Assembly (NCBI GenBank): GCA_910577995.1
Contig: CAJTND010000001.1
Span: 248,001 to 312,000, forward strand
From: an uncultured Christensenella sp.
Lineage (GTDB): Bacteria > Bacillota > Clostridia > Christensenellales > Pumilibacteraceae
Length of the DNA: 64,000 nt
Direction: 5' to 3'
A program made the translations under genes and the position numbers. Every line of letters starts with the position of its first letter. The stretch's first letter is position 1. The notes under the pieces are model-generated. The model was not told the origin of the DNA. It saw only the letters and a program-made list of their open reading frames with translations, and did not search any database. Shown piece by piece: positions 24,780 to 33,569 of the stretch.

Positions 24780-27400
24780 TTGGCTTCCTTGGTCTCCTTT
24801 TCTATCACGTAGCATTCGAGGATATCGTCCTCGAGGAACTCCGTATACCCGTCGAGCGCGATACCGCACTCGAGCCCGATCGTAACTTCCTTGGCGTCGT
24901 CCTTAAAGCGTTTGAGTCCGCTTATATCGCCCTCGAATATCAGCTTGTCGCCCCTGTACAGACGCGCCTTGCCGCTGCGGACTATCTTGCCGCTCTGCAC
25001 GTAGCTGCCCGCGATAAAGCCCATGCCCGAAACGCGGAACGCCGTACGGACGATAGCTTTGCCCGTGACGCGTTCGACAAACTTCGGCGCGAACAGCTCT
25101 TCCATTGCCGCGCGCACGTCGTCGAGCGCTTCGTAAATTATGCTGTACTGTTTGATGCTTATGCCGAGCCGCTCCGCCGCGTTGCGCGCGTCGCTGTCGG
25201 GCTTGACGTTGAACGCTATGATATTGGCTTTGGAAACGTCCGCCATCATCACGTCGGACTGATTGACGGCGCCTACGCCGCTGTACACGACGGAAACCTT
25301 GACCTCGTCGCCCGAAAGCTTGACGAGCGCGTCGGTGAGCGCCTCGCTCGAGCCCTGCACATCGGCTTTGACGACGAGCTTGATCTCTTTGAGGTTTTCC
25401 GCGTCCGCATTGCCGAACGCCTTGTCGATATCGGTCGTCGGCACGTCCGAAAGCATTTCGTTTTTCGCTTTGGCGGTACGCTCCTCGATAACCTGCTTAG
25501 CCATTTTTTCGCTCTCGACGGTGACGAGAAGATCGCCAGCCGACGGGACTTGCGCCAAGCCGTTGACCGCGACGGGCATCGACGGCGGCGCGGACTTGAT
25601 GCTGTTGCCCTTGTCGTCGACGATGAGCCGTATCTTGCCGTAGGTCGTGCCCGAAACGACGTAATCGCCTACTTTAAGCGTACCGTTCTGCACGATGACG
25701 GTAGCGACGGGACCTTTGCCCTTGTCGAGCCGCGCTTCCACTACGTAGCCGCGCGCGCCGCGCTTGGGGTTGGCGCGAAGATTGAGCATTTCCGCGCGGA
25801 ACAGTATATTTTCGAGCAGTTTGTCTATGCCCTTGTTCTGCTTGGCGGAAATGGGTATCATCGGCACGTCGCCGCCCCATTCCTCGCAGATAAGCCCGTA
25901 TTCAGCGAGCTTTTGTATAACGCGGTCGGGATTTGCGCCGGGCTTGTCTATCTTGTTGACCGCAACGACGATAGGCACGTCCGCCGCTTTCGCATGGTTG
26001 ATAGCCTCTATGGTCTGCGGCATCACGCCGTCGTCGGCGGCGACTATCAATACGGCGATATCGGTGACGTTGGCGCCGCGCCTACGCATCTCGGTAAACG
26101 CCTCGTGTCCGGGCGTGTCGAGGAAGGTTATCTTTTCGCCGTTGACGTCTACGGAATACGCGCCAATATGCTGGGTTATTCCGCCCGCCTCGCCCGACGC
26201 GACCGAAGTCTTGCGTATGGCGTCGAGCAGCGAGGTCTTGCCGTGGTCGACGTGCCCCATGACTGTTATTATAGGCGGACGCTTGACGAGGCTCTCCTCG
26301 GGATCGGGCTCGGCATGGAGCTCTGCGAGCTTCTCTTCCTTGGTCTTTTCCAGCTTGAGCTCGATATTTACGCCGAGCGCATCGGCTACGAGCTGCATCG
26401 TCGGAAAGTCGACTACCGAGTTGATAGTCGTCATGATGCCGAGCTCCATGAGCTGTTTTATTATCTCCTGCGCCGTCTTACCTATCTTTTCCGACAGGAT
26501 CTTGACGGTGAGGTTTTCCGTAGTGATGACCGCGTTCTCTATCTTGATAGGCGCAAACGGCACTATCTTATTAACTTTTTTATTTTTGAGCTTGCGCGTA
26601 CCCATACGTTCTTCGTCGAGGTTTTCCTGTATATACCCCTTGCGGATAAGCATGCGCTTGTTCATCTGCCGCTTGTCGTCGGGCTTAGCCGCCGACTGCT
26701 TCTTGCCTACGGCGTCGCGCTTTCTCGGCGCGGACGGAGCTTCAAACTTGGGCATCGCGGTGCGCGTGCCGCCGACGCCGCCCGCCGGTCTTGCTCCCGC
26801 AGGTCTCGGCGCGCCCGGACGGTCGCCGCGAGGCGACGAGGACGCGGGTCTTGTCGGTTTGCCCGTCGGCGCGGGACGCGTAACGTGCTTGACCACACCG
26901 CGGATATAGCTCGGTATAGCCGTGCGCGTATTGCTCTGAACGGGCTCGACATTCGCGCCGAGCGGCGCGATCACGCGCGTTTCCGCGGGCTTTTCGGGCT
27001 TAGCAGCCTGCGCGTCCGCGCTTTTCGCGCCGTCCGAACCGCTCTCCGTCTTCGGCTCGCGCGCCGATCCGTCGGCGGACTTTTCCGCTTGAACCGCTTC
27101 GGGCGCGGCGCGCTCGGCGGCAGGCTCGGGCTTTTCGTCCTTGACGGGCTCGGCGGTACGCTCTTCCGCGACCGCACGGTCGTCCTCGGCGTTCTTTTCG
27201 TCCTCTATGCGCGCGCGTTCGTCCTGTAATTCAAACAGGCGCGCGCGTTCCGCCGTGTAGAGCTTTTCTACACGTTTTCTGATTTCGCCCAATTTCTTTT
27301 CGAGATCGGCAAACTCGTTGGCTTCGACGATGGCAAAAAGCCGCTTGAATCCCGTCGAAGCGTCTTCCGTCTTATTCACGTTGCTCTCGTTCTTATCCAA
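24776..27400 (-). CDS. infB: Translation initiation factor IF-2
   Basis: An 874-residue GTPase delivering initiator tRNA. The first about 250 residues are low-complexity, rich in Glu, Ala, Pro and Arg. The IF2N domain is near 290-340, followed by the G domain with GHVDHGKTS (G1), DTPGHEAF (G3) and NKID (G4), then domains II to IV. The start overlaps ylxQ by 8 bases. Order nusA-ylxR-ylxQ-infB-rbfA is conserved. Confidence 0.98.
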   Translation of the reverse strand: MDKNESNVNKTEDASTGFKRLFAIVEANEFADLEKKLGEIRKRVEKLYTAERARLFELQDERARIEDEKNAEDDRAVAEERTAEPVKDEKPEPAAERAAPEAVQAEKSADGSAREPKTESGSDGAKSADAQAAKPEKPAETRVIAPLGANVEPVQSNTRTAIPSYIRGVVKHVTRPAPTGKPTRPASSSPRGDRPGAPRPAGARPAGGVGGTRTAMPKFEAPSAPRKRDAVGKKQSAAKPDDKRQMNKRMLIRKGYIQENLDEERMGTRKLKNKKVNKIVPFAPIKIENAVITTENLTVKILSEKIGKTAQEIIKQLMELGIMTTINSVVDFPTMQLVADALGVNIELKLEKTKEEKLAELHAEPDPEESLVKRPPIITVMGHVDHGKTSLLDAIRKTSVASGEAGGITQHIGAYSVDVNGEKITFLDTPGHEAFTEMRRRGANVTDIAVLIVAADDGVMPQTIEAINHAKAADVPIVVAVNKIDKPGANPDRVIQKLAEYGLICEEWGGDVPMIPISAKQNKGIDKLLENILFRAEMLNLRANPKRGARGYVVEARLDKGKGPVATVIVQNGTLKVGDYVVSGTTYGKIRLIVDDKGNSIKSAPPSMPVAVNGLAQVPSAGDLLVTVESEKMAKQVIEERTAKAKNEMLSDVPTTDIDKAFGNADAENLKEIKLVVKADVQGSSEALTDALVKLSGDEVKVSVVYSGVGAVNQSDVMMADVSKANIIAFNVKPDSDARNAAERLGISIKQYSIIYEALDDVRAAMEELFAPKFVERVTGKAIVRTAFRVSGMGFIAGSYVQSGKIVRSGKARLYRGDKLIFEGDISGLKRFKDDAKEVTIGLECGIALDGYTEFLEDDILECYVIEKETKEAK

Positions 27401-27710
27401 TATACGTTACCTCCGTATTATCGCTATCCTTAGCTGTCCTTACCATCTCACGCGCCATGCCGACGTCGGTCACGCCGAGCGCCTTGCAGTTGCCGCCGAC
27501 CGTGTCCTCGAGCGCAGTCGCCCGTATCAGCGGCAGTCCGCGTTTTTTCGCAAGCCCCTGCATCTTATCTTTGAGATTATCCGACGCAGTGTCGCTTACC
27601 GCGAGCACCTTCAGCCCGCGCGCGTCCGCGAGCGCATCGTAACCGTAAACTATCTTGCGCGCGCGCTTGGCAAAGCGTATCATCGTCGCAAACTTACTAT
27701 TGTCAGTCAA
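27393..27710 (-). CDS. ylxQ: L7Ae/L30e-family RNA-binding protein YlxQ
   Basis: A 105-residue protein of the L7Ae/L30e/Gadd45 fold, expected to bind kink-turn RNA. The recognisable pattern is the basic helix FAKRARKIVYGYDAL, followed by AVSDTASDNLKDKM and the LEDTVGGNCKALGVTDVG region. It lies in its usual place between ylxR and infB, with short overlaps on both sides. Cellular role is uncertain in the family. Confidence 0.9.
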   Translation of the reverse strand: MTDNSKFATMIRFAKRARKIVYGYDALADARGLKVLAVSDTASDNLKDKMQGLAKKRGLPLIRATALEDTVGGNCKALGVTDVGMAREMVRTAKDSDNTEVTYIG

Positions 27711-27966
27711 GCTTTTGTTCCGCCTTTAACAGCTCCGCGTACACCTCGTCGGGTATCTGTGTCTTGAATGCGCGGTTGAGCGCGCGCTTCTTTACCGCAT
27801 CCGCAAGGCACTTACCGTTGTCGCAAACATACGCGCCGCGCCCCGCCTCGCGTCCGACGCGGTCGACGGCATAGCTCCCGTCGGGTCGGCGCACGACGCG
27901 CAAGAGCTCGGCTTTGTCACGCTGCTCTCGGCATACTATGCACGTTCTTTGCGGTATGTGCTTCAT
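27703..27966 (-). CDS. rnpM: YlxR family protein (RNase P modulator RnpM)
   Basis: An 87-residue RNA-binding protein; the YlxR family member of B. subtilis modulates RNase P. The start PQRTCIVCREQRDKAELLRVVR and the later GRGAYVCDNGKCL region with paired Cys are diagnostic. ATG 27966 chosen; the upstream frame lies in nusA. It starts just after nusA. Confidence 0.92.
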   Translation of the reverse strand: MKHIPQRTCIVCREQRDKAELLRVVRRPDGSYAVDRVGREAGRGAYVCDNGKCLADAVKKRALNRAFKTQIPDEVYAELLKAEQKLD

Positions 27967-27970
27967 TGTT

Positions 27971-29119
27971 TCAGTCAAGCTCGCCGAGATCCTCGTCGAA
28001 CACATCGAAGTTGTCGCTGCCCATCTGCTCGGCGCGTTCCGTCGCCGCCTTGACTTCGTTCTTCATCGCCGAATACGGTTTGATATCTATCTTCCAGCCG
28101 GTGAGCTTGGCGGCGAGCCGCGCATTTACGCCCTCGCGCCCTATCGCAAGGCTGAGCTGATCGTCCATGACTACGACCTTGGCGGCGTGCTCGTCCTCTT
28201 TGGCCTCGACCATAACGACCTTGGCGGGAAGAAGCGCGCGCGCGATGAATTCGAGCGGATCTTCGTGCCACGGTATGATGTCTATCTTCTCGCCGCCTAT
28301 CTCGGATATTATCCCGTTGACGCGCGAACCGCGGTTACCGACGCAAGCGCCGACGGCGTCCACGCCCGAATCGGTCGCGTATACGGCTATCTTGGTGCGC
28401 AGTCCCGCTTCGCGGACTATGCCTTTTATCGCAACGACGCCGCTCGCGATCTCGGGCACTTCCAGCTCGAACATGCGCTTGATAAAGCCGGGCGCTGTGC
28501 GCGTGACGAGCACCTGCGGTCCGCGCGTGCCGGCTTTGATGCCGCGGACAAAGACCTTGATCTTGTCGCCGACCTTGAACTTGTCGTTGGGCAGCTGATC
28601 TTTGGGATACAGCACCGCTTCGAGCTTTTGTATCTCGACGCAGACGTTATTGCCGTCCACTCTGTGCACTACGCACGTGACGAGTTCCTCTTCCTTTTCG
28701 GCAAGCTCGGTGTATGCCTTTTCGCTTTCCAGCGAGCGCAGCTTCTGCGTGACTATCTGTTTAGCCATCTGCGCGACTATACGCCCGAAGTCCGCGGCGT
28801 CCACGGGGCCGTAGATATCGTCGCCGACCTTGTATTTTTTGTCTATGAGCCGCGCGTCCTCGAGACTTATTTCGGTCTCCTTGTCCTCGACCTGTTCCAC
28901 TACCTTTTGGCAGGTGTAGATCTTAAAGGTCTTGGTCTCGGGCGTCAAAATGATCTTTATCTGTTTGGCGACGCCGTACTGCTTTTTGTACGCGCTCGTG
29001 AGCGCGTCCTCCAAAGCGTCCATGAACACTTCTTTCGTGATGCCCTTTTCGGACTCGAGATCCGTAAGCGCATCGTAAAAGTCAGCTTGAAGCGTAAGTG
29101 TCGAATTCTTCTTTGCCAT
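27971..29119 (-). CDS. nusA: Transcription termination/antitermination factor NusA
   Basis: A 382-residue NusA. The N-terminal RNA polymerase-binding domain (1-125) is followed by S1 (about 130-200) and two KH domains with VGNRGSRVNGIISEIGGEKIDII and IGREGVNARLAAKLTGW. The acidic tail is short, as in Bacillota, which lack the C-terminal repeats of E. coli. It lies behind rimP in the rimP-nusA-infB operon. Confidence 0.97.
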   Translation of the reverse strand: MAKKNSTLTLQADFYDALTDLESEKGITKEVFMDALEDALTSAYKKQYGVAKQIKIILTPETKTFKIYTCQKVVEQVEDKETEISLEDARLIDKKYKVGDDIYGPVDAADFGRIVAQMAKQIVTQKLRSLESEKAYTELAEKEEELVTCVVHRVDGNNVCVEIQKLEAVLYPKDQLPNDKFKVGDKIKVFVRGIKAGTRGPQVLVTRTAPGFIKRMFELEVPEIASGVVAIKGIVREAGLRTKIAVYATDSGVDAVGACVGNRGSRVNGIISEIGGEKIDIIPWHEDPLEFIARALLPAKVVMVEAKEDEHAAKVVVMDDQLSLAIGREGVNARLAAKLTGWKIDIKPYSAMKNEVKAATERAEQMGSDNFDVFDEDLGELD

Positions 29120-29143
29120 TTTTTATCTCCCGAAAAACTATTG

Positions 29144-29608
29144 TTAAAATTCCACGTGCGGACGGACGAGCGCCGCCGCCGAGTTGTTTATCCGCTTTTC
29201 CTCGCCGTCGACCGACAGCACTATACAGTCGGCGTTGCGCTCGACGAGAGTTCCGACCAAAAGCTTGTCCTTACAGCCATCTATCGGCGCGTACAGCTTG
29301 ACCTCTACCGCCTCGCCGTAATTGCGCTCGAAATCGCGTTGCGTCTTGAACGGTCTGTCGAGCCCCGGCGACGACACGTCCAGACAGTACGGCGCGCCCG
29401 ACGTTGGGTCGAGCGCGTCGAGCGGACCGTCGAGCGCGTTGGATACCGTCTCGCAGTCGTCGAGGCTGACGCCGCCGTCTTTGGCGACGTATATTATCAT
29501 GTGCTTTTCGCCGTAAAGCGTCTTGTACTCGATGTCCACAAGCTCGTAACCGAGCTTGCCGAGCACGTCCTCTACCGTAGGTCTTGCCTTTTCTATAACG
29601 GTGTTTAT
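29144..29608 (-). CDS. rimP: Ribosome maturation factor RimP, apparent AUA start
   Basis: About 154 residues; RimP assists 30S assembly. The family mark GYELVDIEY begins 20 residues after an ATA codon at 29608, the same spacing as from the start of E. coli RimP, and a perfect GGAGG (29616-29620) lies 7 bases upstream of that ATA. No ATG, GTG or TTG lies nearby in frame. A TTG at 29656 would add 16 residues lying across the leader hairpin, without a ribosome site. Other motifs: DCETVSNALDGPLD and LDVSSPGLDRPF. Own promoter and hairpin leader upstream. Confidence 0.88.
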   Translation of the reverse strand: MNTVIEKARPTVEDVLGKLGYELVDIEYKTLYGEKHMIIYVAKDGGVSLDDCETVSNALDGPLDALDPTSGAPYCLDVSSPGLDRPFKTQRDFERNYGEAVEVKLYAPIDGCKDKLLVGTLVERNADCIVLSVDGEEKRINNSAAALVRPHVEF

Positions 29609-29630
29609 AGCTTTACCTCCGCTTAAACAA

Positions 29631-29655
29631 TGAGAGCGGGCAGAACCCACTCTCA
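29631..29655 (-). promoter_or_regulatory. Stable hairpin in the rimP leader
   Basis: On the minus strand, a 10-base stem TGAGAGTGGG/CCCGCTCTCA (one U-G wobble) with a 5-base loop. It lies 10 bases upstream of the GGAGG of rimP and about 25 bases after the promoter. No U-tract follows, so a translational or stability element fits better than a terminator. Confidence 0.65.
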
Positions 29656-29679
29656 AGTTACAACATATGCTACCTTAAT

Positions 29680-29708
29680 AATATACCACGTCCGCCGCCG
29701 AAAGGCAA
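29680..29708 (-). promoter_or_regulatory. Sigma-A promoter of rimP-nusA-ylxR-ylxQ-infB
   Basis: On the minus strand, -35 TTGCCT (29703-29708), 17-base spacer and -10 TATATT (29680-29685). Confidence 0.75.
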
Positions 29709-29742
29709 GCGTTTTGCACCTGTTTTTCTTCGCCCGAAACGT

Positions 29743-31227
29743 TTATTTTTTTGCGTAGAACAGCATCTTCTGCATGGCGATAAACGCCTTGGCGGTCGCC
29801 GTCGCGTCCGATAGCGCGCGGTGCGCGTTGTCGTTGATCAGCCCGAGCTTTTCGAGCACGTTGTCGAGCGTCAGCACTTCTATGCCCGGTATCGCCTTGG
29901 GCGCGATGCCCATCGTGTCGAAAGTCCGCCTGTCGCCAAATGTCCAGCCGTGCCGATTCCCGTGCTTTACGAGGAACGGAAAGTCGAACGATATGTTATG
30001 CCCTATCAGCCTGCAACCGTATGTAAACTTATAAAAATCAGGCAGTACATCCTCGAACAGCGGCTTGCCCTTTACCATGTCGTCGGTTATCCCCGTCTTT
30101 TGCGAAACGATATCGGGTATCGGCTGCTTGGGATCTATCAGCGTGTGGAAGGTTTCCGTTATCACGCCGTCGGTTATCTTGACCGCGCCGAGCTCGGTCG
30201 GCTTGTCGCGGAGCAGCGACAGTCCCGTGGTCTCGAAGTCGAACGCGACATACACGCCCTTGAGCGCGGGCGCAAGCGCCTCCGCCGTTTGGAACAGGCT
30301 CGCCTGCACGTACTCCTCGTACGGCTCCGGGCGCACCGTGACATATTCCGTCGGCGCTTTGGGCGCGGGCGGCACGCTTACGGGCGCGTCGCACACGGCA
30401 AGCTCGCGCACGGTGAGCGTCGCTTCGTCCCTGCCGCGTTCGACCTGCGCCGCGCCGACGGCGACTACCGCCTTGCCCGTAAGGTCGGAGTTTGCGACCG
30501 ATACTTCGGACGGAAAAAACCTGCACTGCAACGAATTTTCGCCGTCTACGAGCAGGAACTTTTCGTATGGCCTCGAGCGTTTCGCTCCGCCGCCCTTGCT
30601 CATGAATTCCGTAGCCATGGCGACGACGCCGCACGCGGCCGCGTTTTCGTTATACTCGTTGACGCATGCGCACGACGGGATCTTTCCGTCGGGCTTTACG
30701 AACCCTGCGGTGATCGGCGCGCAAGTTTTTATCTCGTAAAACGTCGGCTGAGGCGCACGGTCGCTCTTTTCGGTAAACTCGACTGTCTCTATCCTAACGT
30801 CTATCTTATCGAAATAATTGTTTTCGAGGTATTCCGACAGCCGCGGCAGAAAGTCGTCCGCAGCGAGCCGCCGCATGCTCTCGTGCATCTTCAGCTTGAC
30901 GCACGTCGGCGACGGCGCGGTTATCGAGGACGCTATTGAAGCTACAAACGGGAATTTTTCCGTGAACGCGATAACACCGTCGCGGAGCGCGCGCGCGCTT
31001 TCGTCGACGGCGCGTATCTCTACGTCGATCCTGCCGTGGAACGCACATTCGGCGCGGATGAGCCGCGTAAGCTCCGCCGCGGCGGCTTTGACCGCATCGA
31101 GCTCGGCGGCGCGGCAAAGCACCGTCGCGACGGCGGCGTTGTTACCCGAAAACGCGAGGTTGCCGAACCTCACGTTACCGAATTTTCCGTTTGTCTTTTG
31201 ATTTATCGCTTGGTATATCTTATTCAT
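29743..31227 (-). CDS. PolC-like N-terminal/OB protein with DEDDh exonuclease, no polymerase domain
   Basis: A 494-residue protein at the position where polC normally stands (before rimP-nusA). Residues about 1-160 resemble the N-terminal region of PolC in pattern, about 195-280 look OB-fold-like, and 325-490 form a complete 3'-5' exonuclease: FDFETTG (D330, E332), HNISFDFPFL (D415) and HRALSDA (H469, D474), with TGITDDMV as in PolC. The PHP segments that flank the exonuclease in PolC and the whole polymerase palm, fingers and C-terminal parts are absent; after the stop only 134 bases precede rimP. The ATG overlaps the ispG stop. It could proofread in trans or do unrelated trimming. Confidence 0.75.
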   Translation of the reverse strand: MNKIYQAINQKTNGKFGNVRFGNLAFSGNNAAVATVLCRAAELDAVKAAAAELTRLIRAECAFHGRIDVEIRAVDESARALRDGVIAFTEKFPFVASIASSITAPSPTCVKLKMHESMRRLAADDFLPRLSEYLENNYFDKIDVRIETVEFTEKSDRAPQPTFYEIKTCAPITAGFVKPDGKIPSCACVNEYNENAAACGVVAMATEFMSKGGGAKRSRPYEKFLLVDGENSLQCRFFPSEVSVANSDLTGKAVVAVGAAQVERGRDEATLTVRELAVCDAPVSVPPAPKAPTEYVTVRPEPYEEYVQASLFQTAEALAPALKGVYVAFDFETTGLSLLRDKPTELGAVKITDGVITETFHTLIDPKQPIPDIVSQKTGITDDMVKGKPLFEDVLPDFYKFTYGCRLIGHNISFDFPFLVKHGNRHGWTFGDRRTFDTMGIAPKAIPGIEVLTLDNVLEKLGLINDNAHRALSDATATAKAFIAMQKMLFYAKK

Positions 31228-32272
31228 TTGTTTCCGCTTCGACCTTTTCTTTGACGAGGCGCAAAAGCTCGCCGAGCACTTCGTCATGTTCTATCGTCTT
31301 TACCACCTCGCCTCGCACGAACAGCGCGGCTTTGCCGTTGCCGCCGCCCGCAACGCCGAAATCCGCGTCGCGCGCTTCGCCCGGACCGTTAACGACACAG
31401 CCCATGACCGCTATCTTGATCGGCGTCGTTATGTCCGCCGTCGCGGCTTTCAGCTTGTCTACTGTGGATTTTAAGTTGTACTTACAGCGCGAACACGTCG
31501 GACACGAAATTATCTGACAGTAATTCTTATCGACGCCCGTTTCCTGCAATATCATGCGCGCCGCTTCCACTTCCTTTACGGGATCGCCCGAAAGCGACAC
31601 TCGCACTGTGTCGCCTATGCCGTCGATGAGCAACGCGCCTATCCCCGCCGCGGAACGCACGATGCCGCGCTCGTCCGTGCCGCTCTCGGTAACGCCGACG
31701 TGCAAAGGATAATCGCACTCAGCCGCGAGCTTGCGGTATGCTTCGACCGTCGTCTTTACGTCAGATGACTTGACGGATATCACGGTATCGTAAAACCCGA
31801 ACTTTTCCAAGAGCCGAACGTGCTTCATCGCGCTTTTCACGAGCGCGGTCGACGGCGGTTCGCCGAGCAGCTCTTTTTCCAGCGAGCCGGTATTGACCCC
31901 GACGCGAATAGGCGTACCGTGCGCCTTGCACGCGTCGACGAGGTATTTCACGCGCGTTTCGTCGCCGATATTGCCGGGATTGAAACGTATCTTGTCAAAG
32001 CCTATCTCGCAGCATCTTACCGCGAGCTTATAATCGAACTGTATATCCGCGACGAGCGGCATGCCGAACATGCCGATAAGCGGCTTGCACGCCTCGACCT
32101 CCGCATCGCTCGAAACAGCTATCCGCGCAATATCACAGCCCGCTGCCGCAAGCGCGCGAAGCTGTGCCGCAGTAGCGGCGGTATCGAGAGTATCGGTATT
32201 TGTCATCGACTGCACGGCTATCCTATTGCCGCCGCCGATGAGCATATCCTTTATCCTAACAGCTTTGCTCAT
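31220..32272 (-). CDS. ispG: 4-hydroxy-3-methylbut-2-enyl-diphosphate synthase
   Basis: A 350-residue [4Fe-4S] enzyme of the MEP pathway. N-terminal TIM barrel (GGGNRIAVQSMTNTDT at the start) and C-terminal cluster domain with CPTCSRC and a third Cys in AVMGCVVNGPGEA, all present. It follows rseP by 10 bases and overlaps the PolC-like gene by 8 bases. Confidence 0.96.
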   Translation of the reverse strand: MSKAVRIKDMLIGGGNRIAVQSMTNTDTLDTAATAAQLRALAAAGCDIARIAVSSDAEVEACKPLIGMFGMPLVADIQFDYKLAVRCCEIGFDKIRFNPGNIGDETRVKYLVDACKAHGTPIRVGVNTGSLEKELLGEPPSTALVKSAMKHVRLLEKFGFYDTVISVKSSDVKTTVEAYRKLAAECDYPLHVGVTESGTDERGIVRSAAGIGALLIDGIGDTVRVSLSGDPVKEVEAARMILQETGVDKNYCQIISCPTCSRCKYNLKSTVDKLKAATADITTPIKIAVMGCVVNGPGEARDADFGVAGGGNGKAALFVRGEVVKTIEHDEVLGELLRLVKEKVEAETNE

Positions 32273-32282
32273 GCGTTATATT

Positions 32283-33557
32283 CTACAACGCAAAAGACAA
32301 AATGTCAACGATTACGACGAACAGCAGCAGCGCGACCATTCCGACAAAGTGTATCATGCCCTCGACCTTGCGGTTTATCGGCTTGCCGCGTATCCACTCT
32401 ATAACGGTAAATATCATCTTAGACCCGTCGAGCGCGGGGAACGGCAGGATATTGAAGATAGCGAGGTTGCTCGCGAGCAGCGGCAACAGTATCAGGATAT
32501 TGCGCCAGTCCGCCACCGACAGCTTTGCCATAAGATTGATAGACCCGACGGGACCCGATATCGAAGTTATCGGCACTCGCCCCGTGAACATATCGACGAA
32601 CGAGCCGATTATCGACCAGGACAGCTTGAAGGTATACGGAACGCAGTACTTAAAAGCGTTTGCCGCGGTGTTGCCTATATGCTTGCCGCTCGTGGATATG
32701 CCGAAGCCTGAATAAGTGTTGGTTTCGCCGTCCTCGGTCACCGTTATCGTGTCGCGTTTCGCCTCGACCTTTACGCGTTCGCCGTCGCGTTCGACGGTAA
32801 ACTCCACGGTCTCGCCGTCCTTGACCTTTGCGGTGAGCTCGGCAAAGGTCTTGGTCACGGAGATATATTCGCCGTCGACGGCAAGTATAACGTCGCCCTT
32901 GCGAAGATCGGGACAGTAAAGCTCGCCAGCCGCGTCGGAATAGACCTTTTCCACTACGGGCACGGGAAACCCGACCGCGCCGATATATATAAGCGAAAAA
33001 ACGAACGCCGAAAGAAAGTTGAACAGCACGCCGCCTATCAGCACGATGAGCCGCTTCCACGGCTTTTGCTCGTTGAACGTCTTTGCTGGTGCGCCGTTCT
33101 TGTCGAGCCGCACGGGCTTTGTCGGCGCGGCGGGCTCAATCGGTTTTTCCTCGTCGACCTTTGCGCGCATGACGTAGGAAAGCAGATCTTCGCTTTCCGA
33201 CGGCTCTTGCTCCGCGTCGGGCGTTTTATCTGTCACGCTCGCCGTATCGGTGGCTTTCGCCGAGCTATCCGCATCGGCGGCGGCGATTTTGTTCTTTTTT
33301 TCGCGTGCGGCGCGTTCCGCCTCGGTCTCGTCCTCCTCGCCGAGGAAAGCGCAGTAACCGCCGAGCGGGAGCATGCGCAAAGAGAAAAGCTCGCCGTTCT
33401 TGCGGCGTTTCTGAAAGATCTTCGGCCCGAACCCGATAGAAAACTCGTCGACGGTAAAGCCGAGGATCTTTGCCATCGTGTAATGCCCCGCCTCATGGAT
33501 GAGCACCATGAGCAGCAAGATCACAAGCGATAAAACTATATAAGCGAAATATTCCAA
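32283..33557 (-). CDS. rseP: Site-2 protease RseP/RasP family with acidic insertion
   Basis: A 424-residue intramembrane zinc protease. HEAGH at 21-25 in the first helix is the zinc site, the LDG motif appears as FPALDGSKM near the C-terminus, and a PDZ domain lies in the middle. Residues about 74-160 form a charged, Ala/Glu/Ser/Thr/Pro-rich insertion right after the PLGGYCAFLGEED loop and before the second helix (VLIGGVLFN); typical relatives have little there. Order dxr-rseP-ispG is conserved. Confidence 0.94.
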   Translation of the reverse strand: MEYFAYIVLSLVILLLMVLIHEAGHYTMAKILGFTVDEFSIGFGPKIFQKRRKNGELFSLRMLPLGGYCAFLGEEDETEAERAAREKKNKIAAADADSSAKATDTASVTDKTPDAEQEPSESEDLLSYVMRAKVDEEKPIEPAAPTKPVRLDKNGAPAKTFNEQKPWKRLIVLIGGVLFNFLSAFVFSLIYIGAVGFPVPVVEKVYSDAAGELYCPDLRKGDVILAVDGEYISVTKTFAELTAKVKDGETVEFTVERDGERVKVEAKRDTITVTEDGETNTYSGFGISTSGKHIGNTAANAFKYCVPYTFKLSWSIIGSFVDMFTGRVPITSISGPVGSINLMAKLSVADWRNILILLPLLASNLAIFNILPFPALDGSKMIFTVIEWIRGKPINRKVEGMIHFVGMVALLLFVVIVDILSFAL

Positions 33558-33569
33558 TATCCGTTGCCT

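Noticed and set aside
25550..27229. A 559-codon plus-strand frame opposite infB
   Set aside because: Arg/Leu/Tyr-rich composition with no recognisable domain; it mirrors the codon pattern of infB.
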